Below, one piece after another: positions 37,167-46,881 of a DNA stretch of 64,000 bases. The notes beneath the pieces were generated by a model, which was not told the origin of the DNA, did no database searches, and worked only from the letters and a program-made list of their open reading frames with translations. Both the position numbers and the translations under genes were made by a program. How positions within the stretch are numbered: the first letter of the stretch is position 1; each line of letters starts with the position of its first letter. Origin of the DNA: Acidobacteria bacterium 13_1_20CM_3_53_8 (lineage in GTDB: Bacteria; Acidobacteriota; Blastocatellia; Pyrinomonadales; Pyrinomonadaceae); NCBI GenBank assembly GCA_001920415.1, contig MNJR01000026.1, forward strand, positions 62,001 to 126,000. The letters are read 5' to 3'.

Positions 37167-39815
37167 TTAAAACCTTGTAGCGCTCCAGGTGAATGGCCGA
37201 CCCTGAACCACTCCAGTGCCCTCTATGTGATTGCCTTGTATCGTGCCCTCCCGCGTGTAGTTGTTTATGTCTATGTGTATGCGGTTGCCGCTCTGCGTCC
37301 ATGTGCCGTGATAGACCGTTCCGTCCTGGCCTATCATGGTCAGGCTACCGCGAGGCAGAAACCTGTATGTGCGCACAAGGTTGTCATCGTAGTCTGGGCC
37401 GCGCCAACGGGTTCCGACGAGCCTTGGGGCTGAGACGACCCTTTCGGCGCTCCATGTGAATGGCCGACCCTGCACCACGCCTGTGCCGTCCAAGTGATTG
37501 CCCTGGATTGTGGCATCGCGTGTGTAGTCGTTGATGTCTATGTGTATACGATTGCCTCTCTGCCACCACGTTCCGTGATAGACGGTGCCGTCCTGTCCGG
37601 TCATGCGTAGGTTACCGCCCGATAGGAATGTGCCAACGATTCTGCCAGCCTGCGCTGCCATGTACAGGTTACCGACCGATAGTAACTCGGACGTTCCAGT
37701 CGAGTTGCCGTCGCTATCCGGGACGCGCCAGACTGCATCAATGATGCTGCCAGTTTGCTCGTTGCGAGCCTGCCCGCCTCCGCCTCCGCCGCCGATTCTG
37801 GTAGCGCGCCAAGTGAAGGGACGACCCTGAACCAATCCAGTGCCGTCAATCACATCACCGTTGATTACGCCTTCACGAGTGTAGCCGTTTATGTCTATGT
37901 GCAGAGTATTACCATTCTGCGACCAGGTTCCGTTGTAGACAGTTCCATCCTGGCCTATCATGCGCAAGGCTCCGCCGGAATGGAATTCGTATGTGCGCAC
38001 AAGATTGTCGTCGAAGTCTGGGCCGCGCCAACGGGTTCCGACGAGGCTGGAAGCCGAGGTAGACCCTGTGCCGCTTCCCGATCCGATTCTTTCGGCGCTC
38101 CAGGTGAATGGCCGACCCTGCACCACACCTGTGCCGTCTAGGTGATTACCCTGTATCGTAGCCTCGCGCGTGTAGCCGTTGATGTCTATGTGTATGCGGT
38201 TGCCGCTCTGCGACCACGTTCCGTTGTAGACGGTGCCGTCCTGCCCCGTCATGCGAAGGTTACCGCCGGAATGGAACTCGAATGTGCGCACAAGGTTGTC
38301 ATCATAGTCTGGGCCGCGCCATGTAGTGCCGACTACGCTGCCAGCCTGACTGACGCCACCACCCCCGCCACTTCCGATTCTGGTAACACGCCATGTGAAT
38401 GGACGACCTTGAACGACTCCAGTGCCATCAATCACATCGCCGTTGATTACACCGTCACGAGTGTAACCGTTTATGTCTATGTGAAAGCGGTTGCCTGTTT
38501 GCGTCCACGTGCCGTGATAAACGGTTCCGTCCTGGCCTGTCATCTGAAGATCGCCGCCAGGGTTGAAGTCGTAGGTTCTCGTAAGATTGTCGTCAAAATC
38601 AGGCCCGCGCCACTTCGTGCCCAGAAGGCTGCCGTACTGGCCTGAGCCTGTGCCAGTACCAATGCCGCCGCCAACGCCAACGCCGCTTGCTCTGCCCACA
38701 TAGTCAGCATCCCACGAGAAGGGGCGGCCACTAACAAATCCGCTCCCCTTGATGTGACGACCTACGATCATCCCTTCCCGCGTGTAGTCATTAATATCTA
38801 TGTGGAAGAGATTCCCGCTCTGTCGCCACCGACCGTGATAGACTGTCCCGTCCTGACCAGTCATCTTCAGGTCTCCGCCTGATAGAAACTCAAACGTTCT
38901 GGTCAGATTGTCGTCATGATCAGGCCCTCGCCACGATGTGCCTTCCAGATTCTCCGCCGTGCTGCGATTCACCGAATCCGTGATCTTATTGGCTGTCCAT
39001 GTGTATTGATCGCTTCCAGCGCCACTCTGTCCCGTGCCTCCCATCTGCGAGCCTGAGACTGCGCCTTGCTCACGAGCGCCTGCATCAAACATCATGGTTA
39101 CGGTCGCGCCCTGCTGAGACCAACGGGAGTTTGTTATCACCTGCCCGCTCCTGGTATCCGTTGCTCTGAGTTGTCCTCCGGGCAAGAATTCATAGACGTA
39201 GCCATGATCGTTGGAATCACGCCAGTCCCAGGTCGTGCCCTCTACGCTTGCGGCGACCGCTCCACCTGTACCTCCTCCAGGGCTTGATATTCTGGTAGCA
39301 CGCCATGTGAACGGCCTACCCTGCACCACGCCTGTGCCGTTAATGACATTGCCTACTACTGTGCCTTCGCGCGTGTAGTCGTTGATGTCAATGTGGAAGC
39401 GGTTCGCTCCCGTCATTGACCATGTGCCGTAATAGACTGTTCCGTCCTGGCCTGTCATCTTCAAATTCCCGCCGGGCAGGAATTCAAATGTTCTAGTCAG
39501 ATTGTCATCGAAATCAGGCCCGCGCCATGCTGTCCCTATCAGGTTCACTGAACCCGCACTTGGCGTCACCACTATTGGCGGCGGTCGCCGTATGCGCACA
39601 TGGTTTCCGGTTGTGATAGTTGGCTTCTGGCCGCTCTCTCGATTTGGCTTGGCCTCCGGGCCTGTCTGAGTGGCCGCCCTAACCGCCGCGCCGGATTTCC
39701 CAGACGAGGAGGCAAAAGAGGGTAGGGAGAATGCGAGCACGGCTGCCAATACCAGCAGCAGGCCTAGAGCCGTGCGTAGCGCTGCGTTTGTTTGTTGGGA
39801 ACTGTTCTGATTCAT
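37167..39815 (-). CDS. Secreted protein with eight ~85-residue repeats
   Basis: 882 residues from the ATG at 39815 (GGAGAGG 5 nt upstream). A signal peptide (about 12-45, LGLLLVLAAVLAFSLPSFAS) and a linker precede eight repeats of ~85 residues. The consensus is W-R-G-P-D-x-D-D-N-L-x-R-T, then MTGQDGTVY, HIDIN, YTRE and GTGVVQGRPFTW. Repeat 2 is strongly diverged and repeat 7 is a partial, shuffled copy. The DNA of repeats 4-6 and 8 is nearly identical in places. Each repeat looks like an all-beta small domain, but no known family is evident. It is probably an exported, perhaps surface, protein; repeat number may vary between strains. Confidence 0.82.
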   Translation of the reverse strand: MNQNSSQQTNAALRTALGLLLVLAAVLAFSLPSFASSSGKSGAAVRAATQTGPEAKPNRESGQKPTITTGNHVRIRRPPPIVVTPSAGSVNLIGTAWRGPDFDDNLTRTFEFLPGGNLKMTGQDGTVYYGTWSMTGANRFHIDINDYTREGTVVGNVINGTGVVQGRPFTWRATRISSPGGGTGGAVAASVEGTTWDWRDSNDHGYVYEFLPGGQLRATDTRSGQVITNSRWSQQGATVTMMFDAGAREQGAVSGSQMGGTGQSGAGSDQYTWTANKITDSVNRSTAENLEGTSWRGPDHDDNLTRTFEFLSGGDLKMTGQDGTVYHGRWRQSGNLFHIDINDYTREGMIVGRHIKGSGFVSGRPFSWDADYVGRASGVGVGGGIGTGTGSGQYGSLLGTKWRGPDFDDNLTRTYDFNPGGDLQMTGQDGTVYHGTWTQTGNRFHIDINGYTRDGVINGDVIDGTGVVQGRPFTWRVTRIGSGGGGGVSQAGSVVGTTWRGPDYDDNLVRTFEFHSGGNLRMTGQDGTVYNGTWSQSGNRIHIDINGYTREATIQGNHLDGTGVVQGRPFTWSAERIGSGSGTGSTSASSLVGTRWRGPDFDDNLVRTYEFHSGGALRMIGQDGTVYNGTWSQNGNTLHIDINGYTREGVINGDVIDGTGLVQGRPFTWRATRIGGGGGGGQARNEQTGSIIDAVWRVPDSDGNSTGTSELLSVGNLYMAAQAGRIVGTFLSGGNLRMTGQDGTVYHGTWWQRGNRIHIDINDYTRDATIQGNHLDGTGVVQGRPFTWSAERVVSAPRLVGTRWRGPDYDDNLVRTYRFLPRGSLTMIGQDGTVYHGTWTQSGNRIHIDINNYTREGTIQGNHIEGTGVVQGRPFTWSATRF
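37175..39554 (-). repeat. Tandem coding repeats within the secreted protein
   Basis: Eight units of roughly 250-310 bp, varying in spacers (Gly-rich). Blocks such as GGCCGACCCTGCACCAC recur almost unchanged. This makes the locus prone to unequal recombination and to assembly collapse. Confidence 0.8.
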
Positions 39816-39904
39816 TGAAACCTCTCCAAAGTGCCGCTCATCAAGCGGCAAGTTAATTGAGTCTGTAGTGTAATTTACTTAGGTGAATCATATGGACGAT
39901 GGCG

Positions 39905-42520
39905 TCATCCGGCTAACTGCCACAGACGTATCGTTCTATCATCGCTTGCCGAGGCGAAGACCTGTTTGTTGTCGCTGAATGCGACGCTCCAAATAGTTTT
40001 ACCGCGCTGGTGATCGTCAAACTTCTTCACAACGCTTCCGTCACTTGCCTTTAATAGATAGACGGTTCCGTCCACGTAACCGACGGCTATGAGTTGCCCG
40101 TCCGGCGAGTAGGCCACGTCGCCTACGCGAGCGCTCCCGCCATTCAAAGTTTTGACTGACTGACCGTTGCTAACGCTCCAGATGCGCACGGGGCCGTCGT
40201 AGCTGCCGAGCGCAAGATTCTGGTTATCAGGACTAAAATCGCCGTTGCTCACCTTGTTGTTATGGCCTTCGAGCGAGCGTATGAGACGGCTGTCCTGTAT
40301 TGACCATAGCTCTACATTATTCGAGGCGGGGTTAAAAAGCGCTGCGGTCTTCAAATCGTGGCTGACCGTGATGACAAGATCATTCGGCGGCAGCGTCATG
40401 CTTGCCTGCTGCGAGCCGTCCGGTGTGCGCCAGACTTTTACGGTCTTATCGTAGCCTGCGGAAAAGAGCGTCGCGCCGTCCGTGCTGAAGCCTATCTTCC
40501 AGACCGAGTCGGAATGTCCCTTCCAGCTTTTAATCAAGCGTCCGTCGCTTAGATTCCATAGCCTTATCTCGCCGTCCTGACTGCCCGAAGCGACCGTCTG
40601 GCCGTTCGGGGTAATTGCTACGGCCATGACAGTGCCCGTGTGTCCTCTCAGTTCTCTAAGAAGACTGCCGTTGCTTGTCTGCCACAGGCGAACCACATTG
40701 TCGTTGCTTGCAGAGGCAGCCGTCTTTCCATCCTGACTGAGCGCAACTCTATGCACGCCGTCCGGCGCGTTCACAACGCCAAGCGCTTTGATGGAAGACG
40801 CCGTGATGTTATTGGTCGTAGATGTTGTTGAAGTTGTCGTGCCGGTCGTTGTCGTGCCGCCCGTCGCTTTCGTGCCGGTAGGATTGCTGCTGCTTGCCGT
40901 TGTTCCTTCTCTGGTCGTCATCCAGTAGGCTATGCCCGCGACCGATGCTAGAAGTATGACGAGAATCACAACGCCCAGAGCAATCAGGAGCTTTGCGCCA
41001 CCGCCACGACCTGTTTGCGACAATGGCTGAGAGGTAAGCGATGGCGGCGGCTGGTACTGATACGGATACTGCTGGTTGCCGTAGCTTTGTGGATTACCGT
41101 AAGCAGGTTGATTACCGTAACCCGGCTGCGAAGGCACAGAGCCGCCCGGCCACTGTTGACCCGAAGGAGGCTGCCCGTAACCACCCGACTGTGGCGTTCC
41201 ATATCCGACTACGCTCTGCTGCGGCGGGCCACCGCTTTGCGGGTTTCCGTAGCCTCCGCTCTGTGGAGTAGGCGGATAGCCTCCGCTGACAGGCGGAGGG
41301 CCGCCAGGGTTAAGCATGGTCGGAGCCGGTGGCGTGCTCTGGTTTACTTGCGGCGGCGTACTCTGATGAGATTGCGGCGGAGCGCTTTGATGAATTTGTG
41401 GAGGAGTGCTCTGATGAACCTGCCCTCCTGAACTTGGATGCTGCCAGGTGGGTGCTTCTGATCGCTCAGGAGCAGCGGCGCGGCGCTCGGCTTCACGTCT
41501 GCGACTCGCTTCCGCTTCGCGCACTTCAGCCGCTCTGGCTTCCCCTTCGCGCCGCATCTGCTCTTCCCGTTGACGGCGAGCTTCCGAATCGTCGAAAGCC
41601 TGACCGCTCATGCGCCGAAGCTCTTCCTCGCTGATTGCCATAGTCTCCTGAAGCTGGTCTGGCCTTGTTTCGACCGCTGGAGCATGTATGGCCTTTTGCA
41701 GCGCATCGCGCATCTCTTTCGCGCCAGCGAAACGATCTGCGCGGTTAATCGCCATAGCCTTGTGAAAGACCATGCTCACTGCGACGGGGACTTCAGGGTT
41801 CAGTTCGTGTGCTGGCTTCAGAGGGTCTGCGTTGCCGTCCACGGCGCTGTCGGAAAGTCTGGCTAGAGCATCGGGCGGAATCTGCGCCGTCAGCAGTGTC
41901 CACATGGTCGCAGCCAGACTATAAAGATCGCTGCGCGGGTCTGTGCCAGAGCCACGAATCTGCTCAATCGGCGCGTAGTATCTTGTGTAGCCGTAGATGC
42001 TCTTGCCGCTATCGGGATCGTCTTGCGACATCCCGCCCGCAGCGCCTTTCGCAAGTCCGAAATCGAGCAGTATGATCTTGCCGCGCGGCGTGAGCTTCAG
42101 GTTCGCAGGTTTGATGTCGCGGTGAACAATCGGCGGGTGGTGCGAGTGCAACTCTTCTAGCGCGTCCAGCAGCGTGTCCGCCCACTCCAACACCTTGCCT
42201 ACTGCGAAAGGTCTCTCGCGCAAGCCAAGCAATTCGGAAAGATCGTTGCCGGGCACATACTGCATTATAAGGAACTGCCCCTCGCCTTCTGCGAAGTGAT
42301 GAGTTACTTTCGGCAGCGCCTGATGCGATAGATTCGCCAGTAGCTCCGCCTCGCGCTTGAAAGCTCTGCGATGCTCGTCCGTCGCCGCGAAAGTCTCTTT
42401 GACGGCGACCATGCAGTTGACGCTCTCGTCCATAGCCTGATAGACGGCGCCCATGCCGCCGTGACCTAGCTGCTGAACGATTCGATAACGACCTTGTAAG
42501 ATTGAATTAGGGGATAGCAT
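39905..42520 (-). CDS. Ser/Thr protein kinase with C-terminal WD40 propeller
   Basis: 871 residues. The N-terminal Pkinase domain (about 10-270) is intact: Gly loop LGHGGMGAVY, catalytic lysine in VAVKET, HRDIKPANL and LDFGLAKG. A disordered Gln/Pro/Gly linker (about 330-510, with GYGNPQSGG-like repeats) is followed by one membrane helix (~520-545) and a periplasmic C-terminus of about seven WD40 repeats (590-871; HTGTVMAVAITPNGQTVASG, SQDGEIRLW). It is a transmembrane kinase whose outer propeller probably senses a ligand or protein. The start ATG has no clear ribosome-binding site. Genes upstream are divergent. Confidence 0.93.
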   Translation of the reverse strand: MLSPNSILQGRYRIVQQLGHGGMGAVYQAMDESVNCMVAVKETFAATDEHRRAFKREAELLANLSHQALPKVTHHFAEGEGQFLIMQYVPGNDLSELLGLRERPFAVGKVLEWADTLLDALEELHSHHPPIVHRDIKPANLKLTPRGKIILLDFGLAKGAAGGMSQDDPDSGKSIYGYTRYYAPIEQIRGSGTDPRSDLYSLAATMWTLLTAQIPPDALARLSDSAVDGNADPLKPAHELNPEVPVAVSMVFHKAMAINRADRFAGAKEMRDALQKAIHAPAVETRPDQLQETMAISEEELRRMSGQAFDDSEARRQREEQMRREGEARAAEVREAEASRRREAERRAAAPERSEAPTWQHPSSGGQVHQSTPPQIHQSAPPQSHQSTPPQVNQSTPPAPTMLNPGGPPPVSGGYPPTPQSGGYGNPQSGGPPQQSVVGYGTPQSGGYGQPPSGQQWPGGSVPSQPGYGNQPAYGNPQSYGNQQYPYQYQPPPSLTSQPLSQTGRGGGAKLLIALGVVILVILLASVAGIAYWMTTREGTTASSSNPTGTKATGGTTTTGTTTSTTSTTNNITASSIKALGVVNAPDGVHRVALSQDGKTAASASNDNVVRLWQTSNGSLLRELRGHTGTVMAVAITPNGQTVASGSQDGEIRLWNLSDGRLIKSWKGHSDSVWKIGFSTDGATLFSAGYDKTVKVWRTPDGSQQASMTLPPNDLVITVSHDLKTAALFNPASNNVELWSIQDSRLIRSLEGHNNKVSNGDFSPDNQNLALGSYDGPVRIWSVSNGQSVKTLNGGSARVGDVAYSPDGQLIAVGYVDGTVYLLKASDGSVVKKFDDHQRGKTIWSVAFSDNKQVFASASDDRTIRLWQLAG

Positions 42521-42944
42521 GTTTCTTTATTCGCGAAAGGCGTGCCTTTGCGGCGCGTTCAGGGAGAATCGCGGCAAGGGCTGTCGGTTAGCAAGCGAAA
42601 ATGGCCCCCGCAAGCGTTGACGCCTGCGGTGTCTGGAATCAAATATTCAATGGCGACAGCGCTTATATTAGCCCACTTTGCGCCCACACGCTAGAGTAAA
42701 TTATCAATCACAGCACGTGCGCGGCTAAATTTTTGGCCGCAGCAACTAGAACGACCAATCGTATGCGCGCTTGCGCTTCCGTTGCGCAAGCAACCTGCGC
42801 GCCTGCGTTGCGCGTCTCAGTTGCCGTTAGGATAACCAACCTCTCCCGCTTGCCAAAGCAGCCCGGTCTTTGCTAAACCCTCTTTGGCTTCAAATGCGCA
42901 CCGTTTCAAATTATCAAAAGAAGCTCTGACCGTTGGAGGAGACG
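42521..42944. other. Gene-free divergent region
   Basis: 424 bp between the kinase and the PA-IL-like gene with no coding-like frame. It contains a small hairpin GCGGC-TAAATTTTTG-GCCGC (42721-42740) and purine/pyrimidine-rich stretches, and probably both promoters. No -10/-35 pair is convincing enough to assign. Confidence 0.5.
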
Positions 42945-43742
42945 ATGAAGAAGAAAATATTTGCTCCGCTCGTCGCAATCATATTGCTGCTCTCGCTCGC
43001 CGCTGCCGGACTTGCCGATACCATTCACTTGAAAGACGGAAGCGTCATTCACGGCCAGGTGATAGGTTTCAACAACCAGCAGTTCATAGTGCTCATAGGG
43101 ACAGGCGCGCGCGGTCGTCGCAGCCGCATCATTATCTACATGGAAGACGTGGAATCCATTGAGTTCGATTCGGCCACGGGCGCGGCTGCCGCTGCGCTCG
43201 GTGGCGAAGAGATCAACTCTGTGAGCAACACGCCTGCGCCCATTTCTCAACCCTCGCGCCCCGCGCCGCAGCCGTCACCTTCGTCTCGCGTCACTCCTCC
43301 GCCGGAGGAAACTTCCAGCGTCACTCCATCGAATCCTGCGCCGCAGACTTCACAGGGCACAGCGCCAACCTTCTTCCAGATAAACACGCGCGTTCGTGGC
43401 GATAACACATCGAACGGATGGACGAACACAGGATTGGTCGTCAGGCGCGGCCAGCGCATACGCGTCTCAGCATCAGGCCGCGTCTCTTTAGGCGCGAATC
43501 GCATCTCAACGCCCGCAGGCATTCCCAATCTTCCAGACACGAACAAGCTTATGCGCAACGAGCCTACGGGCGGACTCATTGCCGTCATAGGCGACGACAA
43601 CGACGACTTCATCTTCATAGGCGCACGCCGCGAGTTCGTAGCCCAGCGCGACGGTGTTCTCTTCCTAGGCGTCAACGAAGGCAACCTCAACGACAACACA
43701 GGCGCTTACGACGCTGTGATTGAAGCGGAAGCGATAAGATAA
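42945..43742 (+). CDS. Exported protein with PA-IL (LecA)-like C-terminal domain
   Basis: 265 residues from the ATG at 42945, with GGAGGAG 4 nt upstream. A signal peptide (IFAPLVAIILLLSLAAAGLA) and a short N-terminal beta segment (DTIHLKDGSVIHGQVIGFNN) are followed by a Pro/Ser linker and a C-terminal domain (~145-265). That domain has WTNTGLVVRRGQRIRVSASG, GGLIAVIGDDNDDFIFIGAR and FLGVNEGNLNDNTGAYDAVI. It matches the PA-IL/LecA-like galactose-binding lectin fold, and the Asp/Asn residues NDNTG correspond to the calcium site. Sugar binding is plausible but untested. Confidence 0.82.
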   Translation: MKKKIFAPLVAIILLLSLAAAGLADTIHLKDGSVIHGQVIGFNNQQFIVLIGTGARGRRSRIIIYMEDVESIEFDSATGAAAAALGGEEINSVSNTPAPISQPSRPAPQPSPSSRVTPPPEETSSVTPSNPAPQTSQGTAPTFFQINTRVRGDNTSNGWTNTGLVVRRGQRIRVSASGRVSLGANRISTPAGIPNLPDTNKLMRNEPTGGLIAVIGDDNDDFIFIGARREFVAQRDGVLFLGVNEGNLNDNTGAYDAVIEAEAIR

Positions 43743-43881
43743 GGTAAAAGTAAAAAGGTAAAAGGCAAAAGGGATAAGGATGAAGAGAGTGTTATTACTA
43801 ATGCTCTCTAAATCTGTAAAAGTGGCTTCCGCCACACTTTTGACTTTTTACTTTTACCTTTTGCCTTCCTTTTGCCTTTCC
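43740..43881. repeat. Heptamer-armed inverted repeat, family C copy 4
   Basis: GGTAAAA/GTAAAAA/GGCAAAA units and complement. The centre has GGATGAAGAGAG, the inverse of the tract in copies 1 and 3. It lies between two plus-strand genes and overlaps the stop of the PA-IL-like gene. Confidence 0.85.
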
Positions 43882-44029
43882 TTTTCATCGGCAAACTCTG
43901 TCCATTGCGCTCGCATCAAAACCGCGTCACTCGGAAAGCACTGGCTTGACCCTGCGCGGCAGGCGCGCCTATAGTTCGGGTTGAGCCTGAAATTTCCCTG
44001 CCTCTCTTTACCGTCAAAGGATTTTTATT

Positions 44030-45262
44030 ATGAGAAGCCCAAATCTAGCGCTCCGCGTCTTTGCCCTCGCAATCATGCTAACTTTTCTGCTCGGAGCGTC
44101 GGGTAATTTACCTAACGTTCTGGCGCAATCGCGCCGACAGCCGCCGCAGACCAACCAGCAGCAGAAGAAGAACAAGCGCCCCGGCGAAGGCGAACAGCAG
44201 CAGGAGCAAGTTCCGCCAGACATCATTAACCGTCCGCAGGAAGCCGAGACCATCACGGTCAACTCAGCGCTCGTCAACGTTGACGCGGTCGTCTATCACA
44301 AGAAGTCTCATCAAATCATAGCGAATCTGAAGAAGGCGAACTTCGCCATCTTCGAGGACGGCGTTCAGAAGCCAATCACCTACTTCTCAACGCCCGAAGC
44401 GCCCATAACGGTCGCGCTCGTCGTAGAATTCAGCAAGCTTTCGGAGACTTACGGCTATTACGGCAGTAATGGCATGGAGCCTGGAACGTGGGAAGTCGTG
44501 CGGCCTGCTGCCCTGTTCCTGACAAAGTTCATACGACCGCCTGATGACTACGCTTCCGTCATAGCCTACGACATGCGCCCCACGCCGCTTACAGATTTCA
44601 CCAATGACCCTGCGCGCCTTCAGGCTGTCATCAACATCTTGCTCCGCAGCTATCCTGCGTTCCGCGAGACCAATCTTTACGACGCGCTGAAGTTCACGCT
44701 CGTGGGCGGGCGCGGCGACGCAGTTGTTCTTGAGGAGTCAAACCAGCGGCATGCAGATTACGCTGGCTTGGCAAGCCTGCGAGGGCGTCGCAAGGCGCTA
44801 CTGCTGATAGCATCCGGGATAGATACTTTCAGCAAGATTAATTACGGGCAGGCGCGCAAGATTGCGCAGGATTCCGGCGTGCCCATCTACATCATAGGCA
44901 CTGCGAACCTCTTCCTTAAGAGATACGATCAGGATTTGTCAGCGAATGACGATCTTATGGGCAATCCCGGTCGCATGACATTCCAGCAGGCGCAGAACGC
45001 CCTTAACACTTTCGCGCGAGAGACGGGCGGCATGTATTTTCCCGTCACATTCCCCGGCGAGATTCCCAAAGCGCTCGATTCAATCAACTCGCTCCTTAGA
45101 AGCCAGTACAGTCTAGGCTACAATCCCGGCGACGTACGCGACGGTCGGCAGCACAAGATCGTCGTCAAGGTTGACGTTGACGGCGACGGGACTTACGACG
45201 ACCACGACTACGTGGTGCAGAGCCGACAATACTACAACGCGCCCAAGCCTCAACAACAGTGA
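44030..45262 (+). CDS. VWFA-related exported protein with atypical MIDAS
   Basis: 410 residues, AAGGA upstream of the ATG. A signal peptide (VFALAIMLTFLLGASGNL) is followed by a Gln-rich linker and the conserved segment (VNSALVNVDAVVYHKKSHQI). In the VWA domain the DxSxS MIDAS motif is replaced by EFSKL (about residue 136), so metal-dependent ligand binding is probably lost. LYDALKF and the C-terminal YSLGYNPGDVRDGRQHKI are typical of the family. A related intact copy is at 34853. It sits between a family C and a family B repeat. Confidence 0.87.
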   Translation: MRSPNLALRVFALAIMLTFLLGASGNLPNVLAQSRRQPPQTNQQQKKNKRPGEGEQQQEQVPPDIINRPQEAETITVNSALVNVDAVVYHKKSHQIIANLKKANFAIFEDGVQKPITYFSTPEAPITVALVVEFSKLSETYGYYGSNGMEPGTWEVVRPAALFLTKFIRPPDDYASVIAYDMRPTPLTDFTNDPARLQAVINILLRSYPAFRETNLYDALKFTLVGGRGDAVVLEESNQRHADYAGLASLRGRRKALLLIASGIDTFSKINYGQARKIAQDSGVPIYIIGTANLFLKRYDQDLSANDDLMGNPGRMTFQQAQNALNTFARETGGMYFPVTFPGEIPKALDSINSLLRSQYSLGYNPGDVRDGRQHKIVVKVDVDGDGTYDDHDYVVQSRQYYNAPKPQQQ

Positions 45263-45265
45263 GAA

Positions 45266-45347
45266 GAGCAGTTTTCAGTTTTTAGTTTTTAGTTTTCAGA
45301 AAGGAGCGAAAGGCTTTTACTGTAAACTGAAAACTGAAAACTGCTCT
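45266..45347. repeat. Heptamer-armed inverted repeat, family B copy 4
   Basis: AGTTTTC/AGTTTTT units and complement. It lies between convergent genes and ends 2 bp before the AlbA_2 gene stop. Confidence 0.85.
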
Positions 45348-45348
45348 T

Positions 45349-46662
45349 TCATCTTCCATAAAATCTAATTCGAAATTCGTCGTTGAAGGCGTGGATTTCT
45401 GCGCGGCGATTTGAGAAAGTGCGCGCAAAGCGTAGAAGCGTGGGCAGTCCGCCTTGTGGAAGTTTCAGCCCGTAAGCTGGATTTGAAAAGATGGCTGCTA
45501 GCTGCGGGTTGAGTCGCTGCGGGATGCCGTAGCGAATGGCTTTCAGGCCAGAGGGTGCGAAGCCTGCTGTGCGACGCGGATTGATAATCTCAATCGAGCG
45601 GTCGAAGATTAATATTCGCGTCGGCTGCTCGCGCAGAGCAAGGTCGCGGTGAACGAGCGCGTTGGCTGCCGCTTCGCTAATCGCGCCGCGATGATAATTG
45701 GCACGCGCCATAACGGGCGCGTCCACACCGTCCTCGCCCGGAAATTTTCTTGGTCGCTCGTCCCAGAGATCGCAATAGCGAGCCACGAATTTTAGGGCAG
45801 ATTCATAGAGCGTGTGCAGGTTTCCAGTGAGTTGCGCTCGCTCTATAACAGGCGACTGTGCGTTCTCGCCTGCAAAGCGCGTCGCCACTATGTTAGAACG
45901 TGGCAGAAGTTCCGTGACTCGCTCGTCGCGCCCGAAGAGCAGAAGCCCCGCGACAGTAGGAACGACATCAATGCTGCTCTTGAAGGCTAGCAGCAGGTGG
46001 TTCTCCATCACGTCTGCGGTCGGATAACCTTTGCCAGTCAAACTCGCTTCATCAAAAGCATCGCCCTCGAATTCTCTGACAAAACTCCACAGGTGCGCTT
46101 CGTCCACGTCCGACATCTCGGAGCCTATGACGGGCACGTTCTCGTAACCGAGCGGGCGCGATTCGTCCAGAAGCGCCGAAAGCTCTGAGCGCGTAGCCTC
46201 TCTCTTTTCAGAGCCTATGCGTATGTAGAAGCGACCGTCGCGCGTGCGATATGGTCTGCGCTTGCCTTCAATGTCCAGAGCAACGACGCGGCGACCGTTA
46301 TCGAAAGCTATGCGATCAATCAACGGCACCATCTGTGGCGTAATCTCTTCGCGGCATATTCGCACAAGCTCATCCTGCACGCTCTCTGCATCGTCAACGC
46401 CCTCTACGCGAAGCTGGTCATTGACGCCGAAGACAATCACGCCGCCGCCAGTGTTTGCGAGCGCTACTATCTCCTGCGCAATCTTCTCGGAGTTGGAAAG
46501 CTTGACTTTAAGTTCAAGGAAAGTATCTTCGCCGCCGCGCACCATGCGCATCAGCTCTGTGCGCGAAGTCTGCGGCGCAGGAATAGTTGAGAGGAATTCA
46601 TGGAAAGATCGCTCCGTGGTGGGTTCGTGCCGCTGGTTGCTGCGAAATTTTCTGCGAGCCAT
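45349..46662 (-). CDS. AlbA_2/Schlafen-type ATP-binding protein
   Basis: 437 residues from the ATG at 46662. The N-terminal domain (about 45-150) is AlbA_2: FLELKVKLSNSEKIAQEIVA, then ALANTGGGVIVFGVNDQ, the glycine-rich segment of the Schlafen AAA-like fold. The C-terminal half has YHRGAISEAAANALVHRDLA and IEIINPRR, as in HATPase_c_4 proteins, which are often annotated as helicase-related or transcriptional regulators. Members are common in mobile or defence regions, but a housekeeping role is equally possible. No DNA-binding motif can be assigned with confidence. Confidence 0.82.
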   Translation of the reverse strand: MARRKFRSNQRHEPTTERSFHEFLSTIPAPQTSRTELMRMVRGGEDTFLELKVKLSNSEKIAQEIVALANTGGGVIVFGVNDQLRVEGVDDAESVQDELVRICREEITPQMVPLIDRIAFDNGRRVVALDIEGKRRPYRTRDGRFYIRIGSEKREATRSELSALLDESRPLGYENVPVIGSEMSDVDEAHLWSFVREFEGDAFDEASLTGKGYPTADVMENHLLLAFKSSIDVVPTVAGLLLFGRDERVTELLPRSNIVATRFAGENAQSPVIERAQLTGNLHTLYESALKFVARYCDLWDERPRKFPGEDGVDAPVMARANYHRGAISEAAANALVHRDLALREQPTRILIFDRSIEIINPRRTAGFAPSGLKAIRYGIPQRLNPQLAAIFSNPAYGLKLPQGGLPTLLRFARTFSNRRAEIHAFNDEFRIRFYGR

Positions 46663-46881
46663 TTCTGTAGTGACGGGGCTACGACGAACCCGCCCGGGCG
46701 CTTTCACTCGAAATCAAACGAAGAGTTCAAACCTCGGCGCGCCTCTGGAATTAAGAACAGATATTAGATGTCAGATGCTGGATGCCGGATGTTAGTCGAA
46801 AGCATTTCTTCGGACATCTGCGATTTCCGCGCGAACACTTTGAGTGTATCATACTCCACTATTAAATTCCGTACGCACGAA

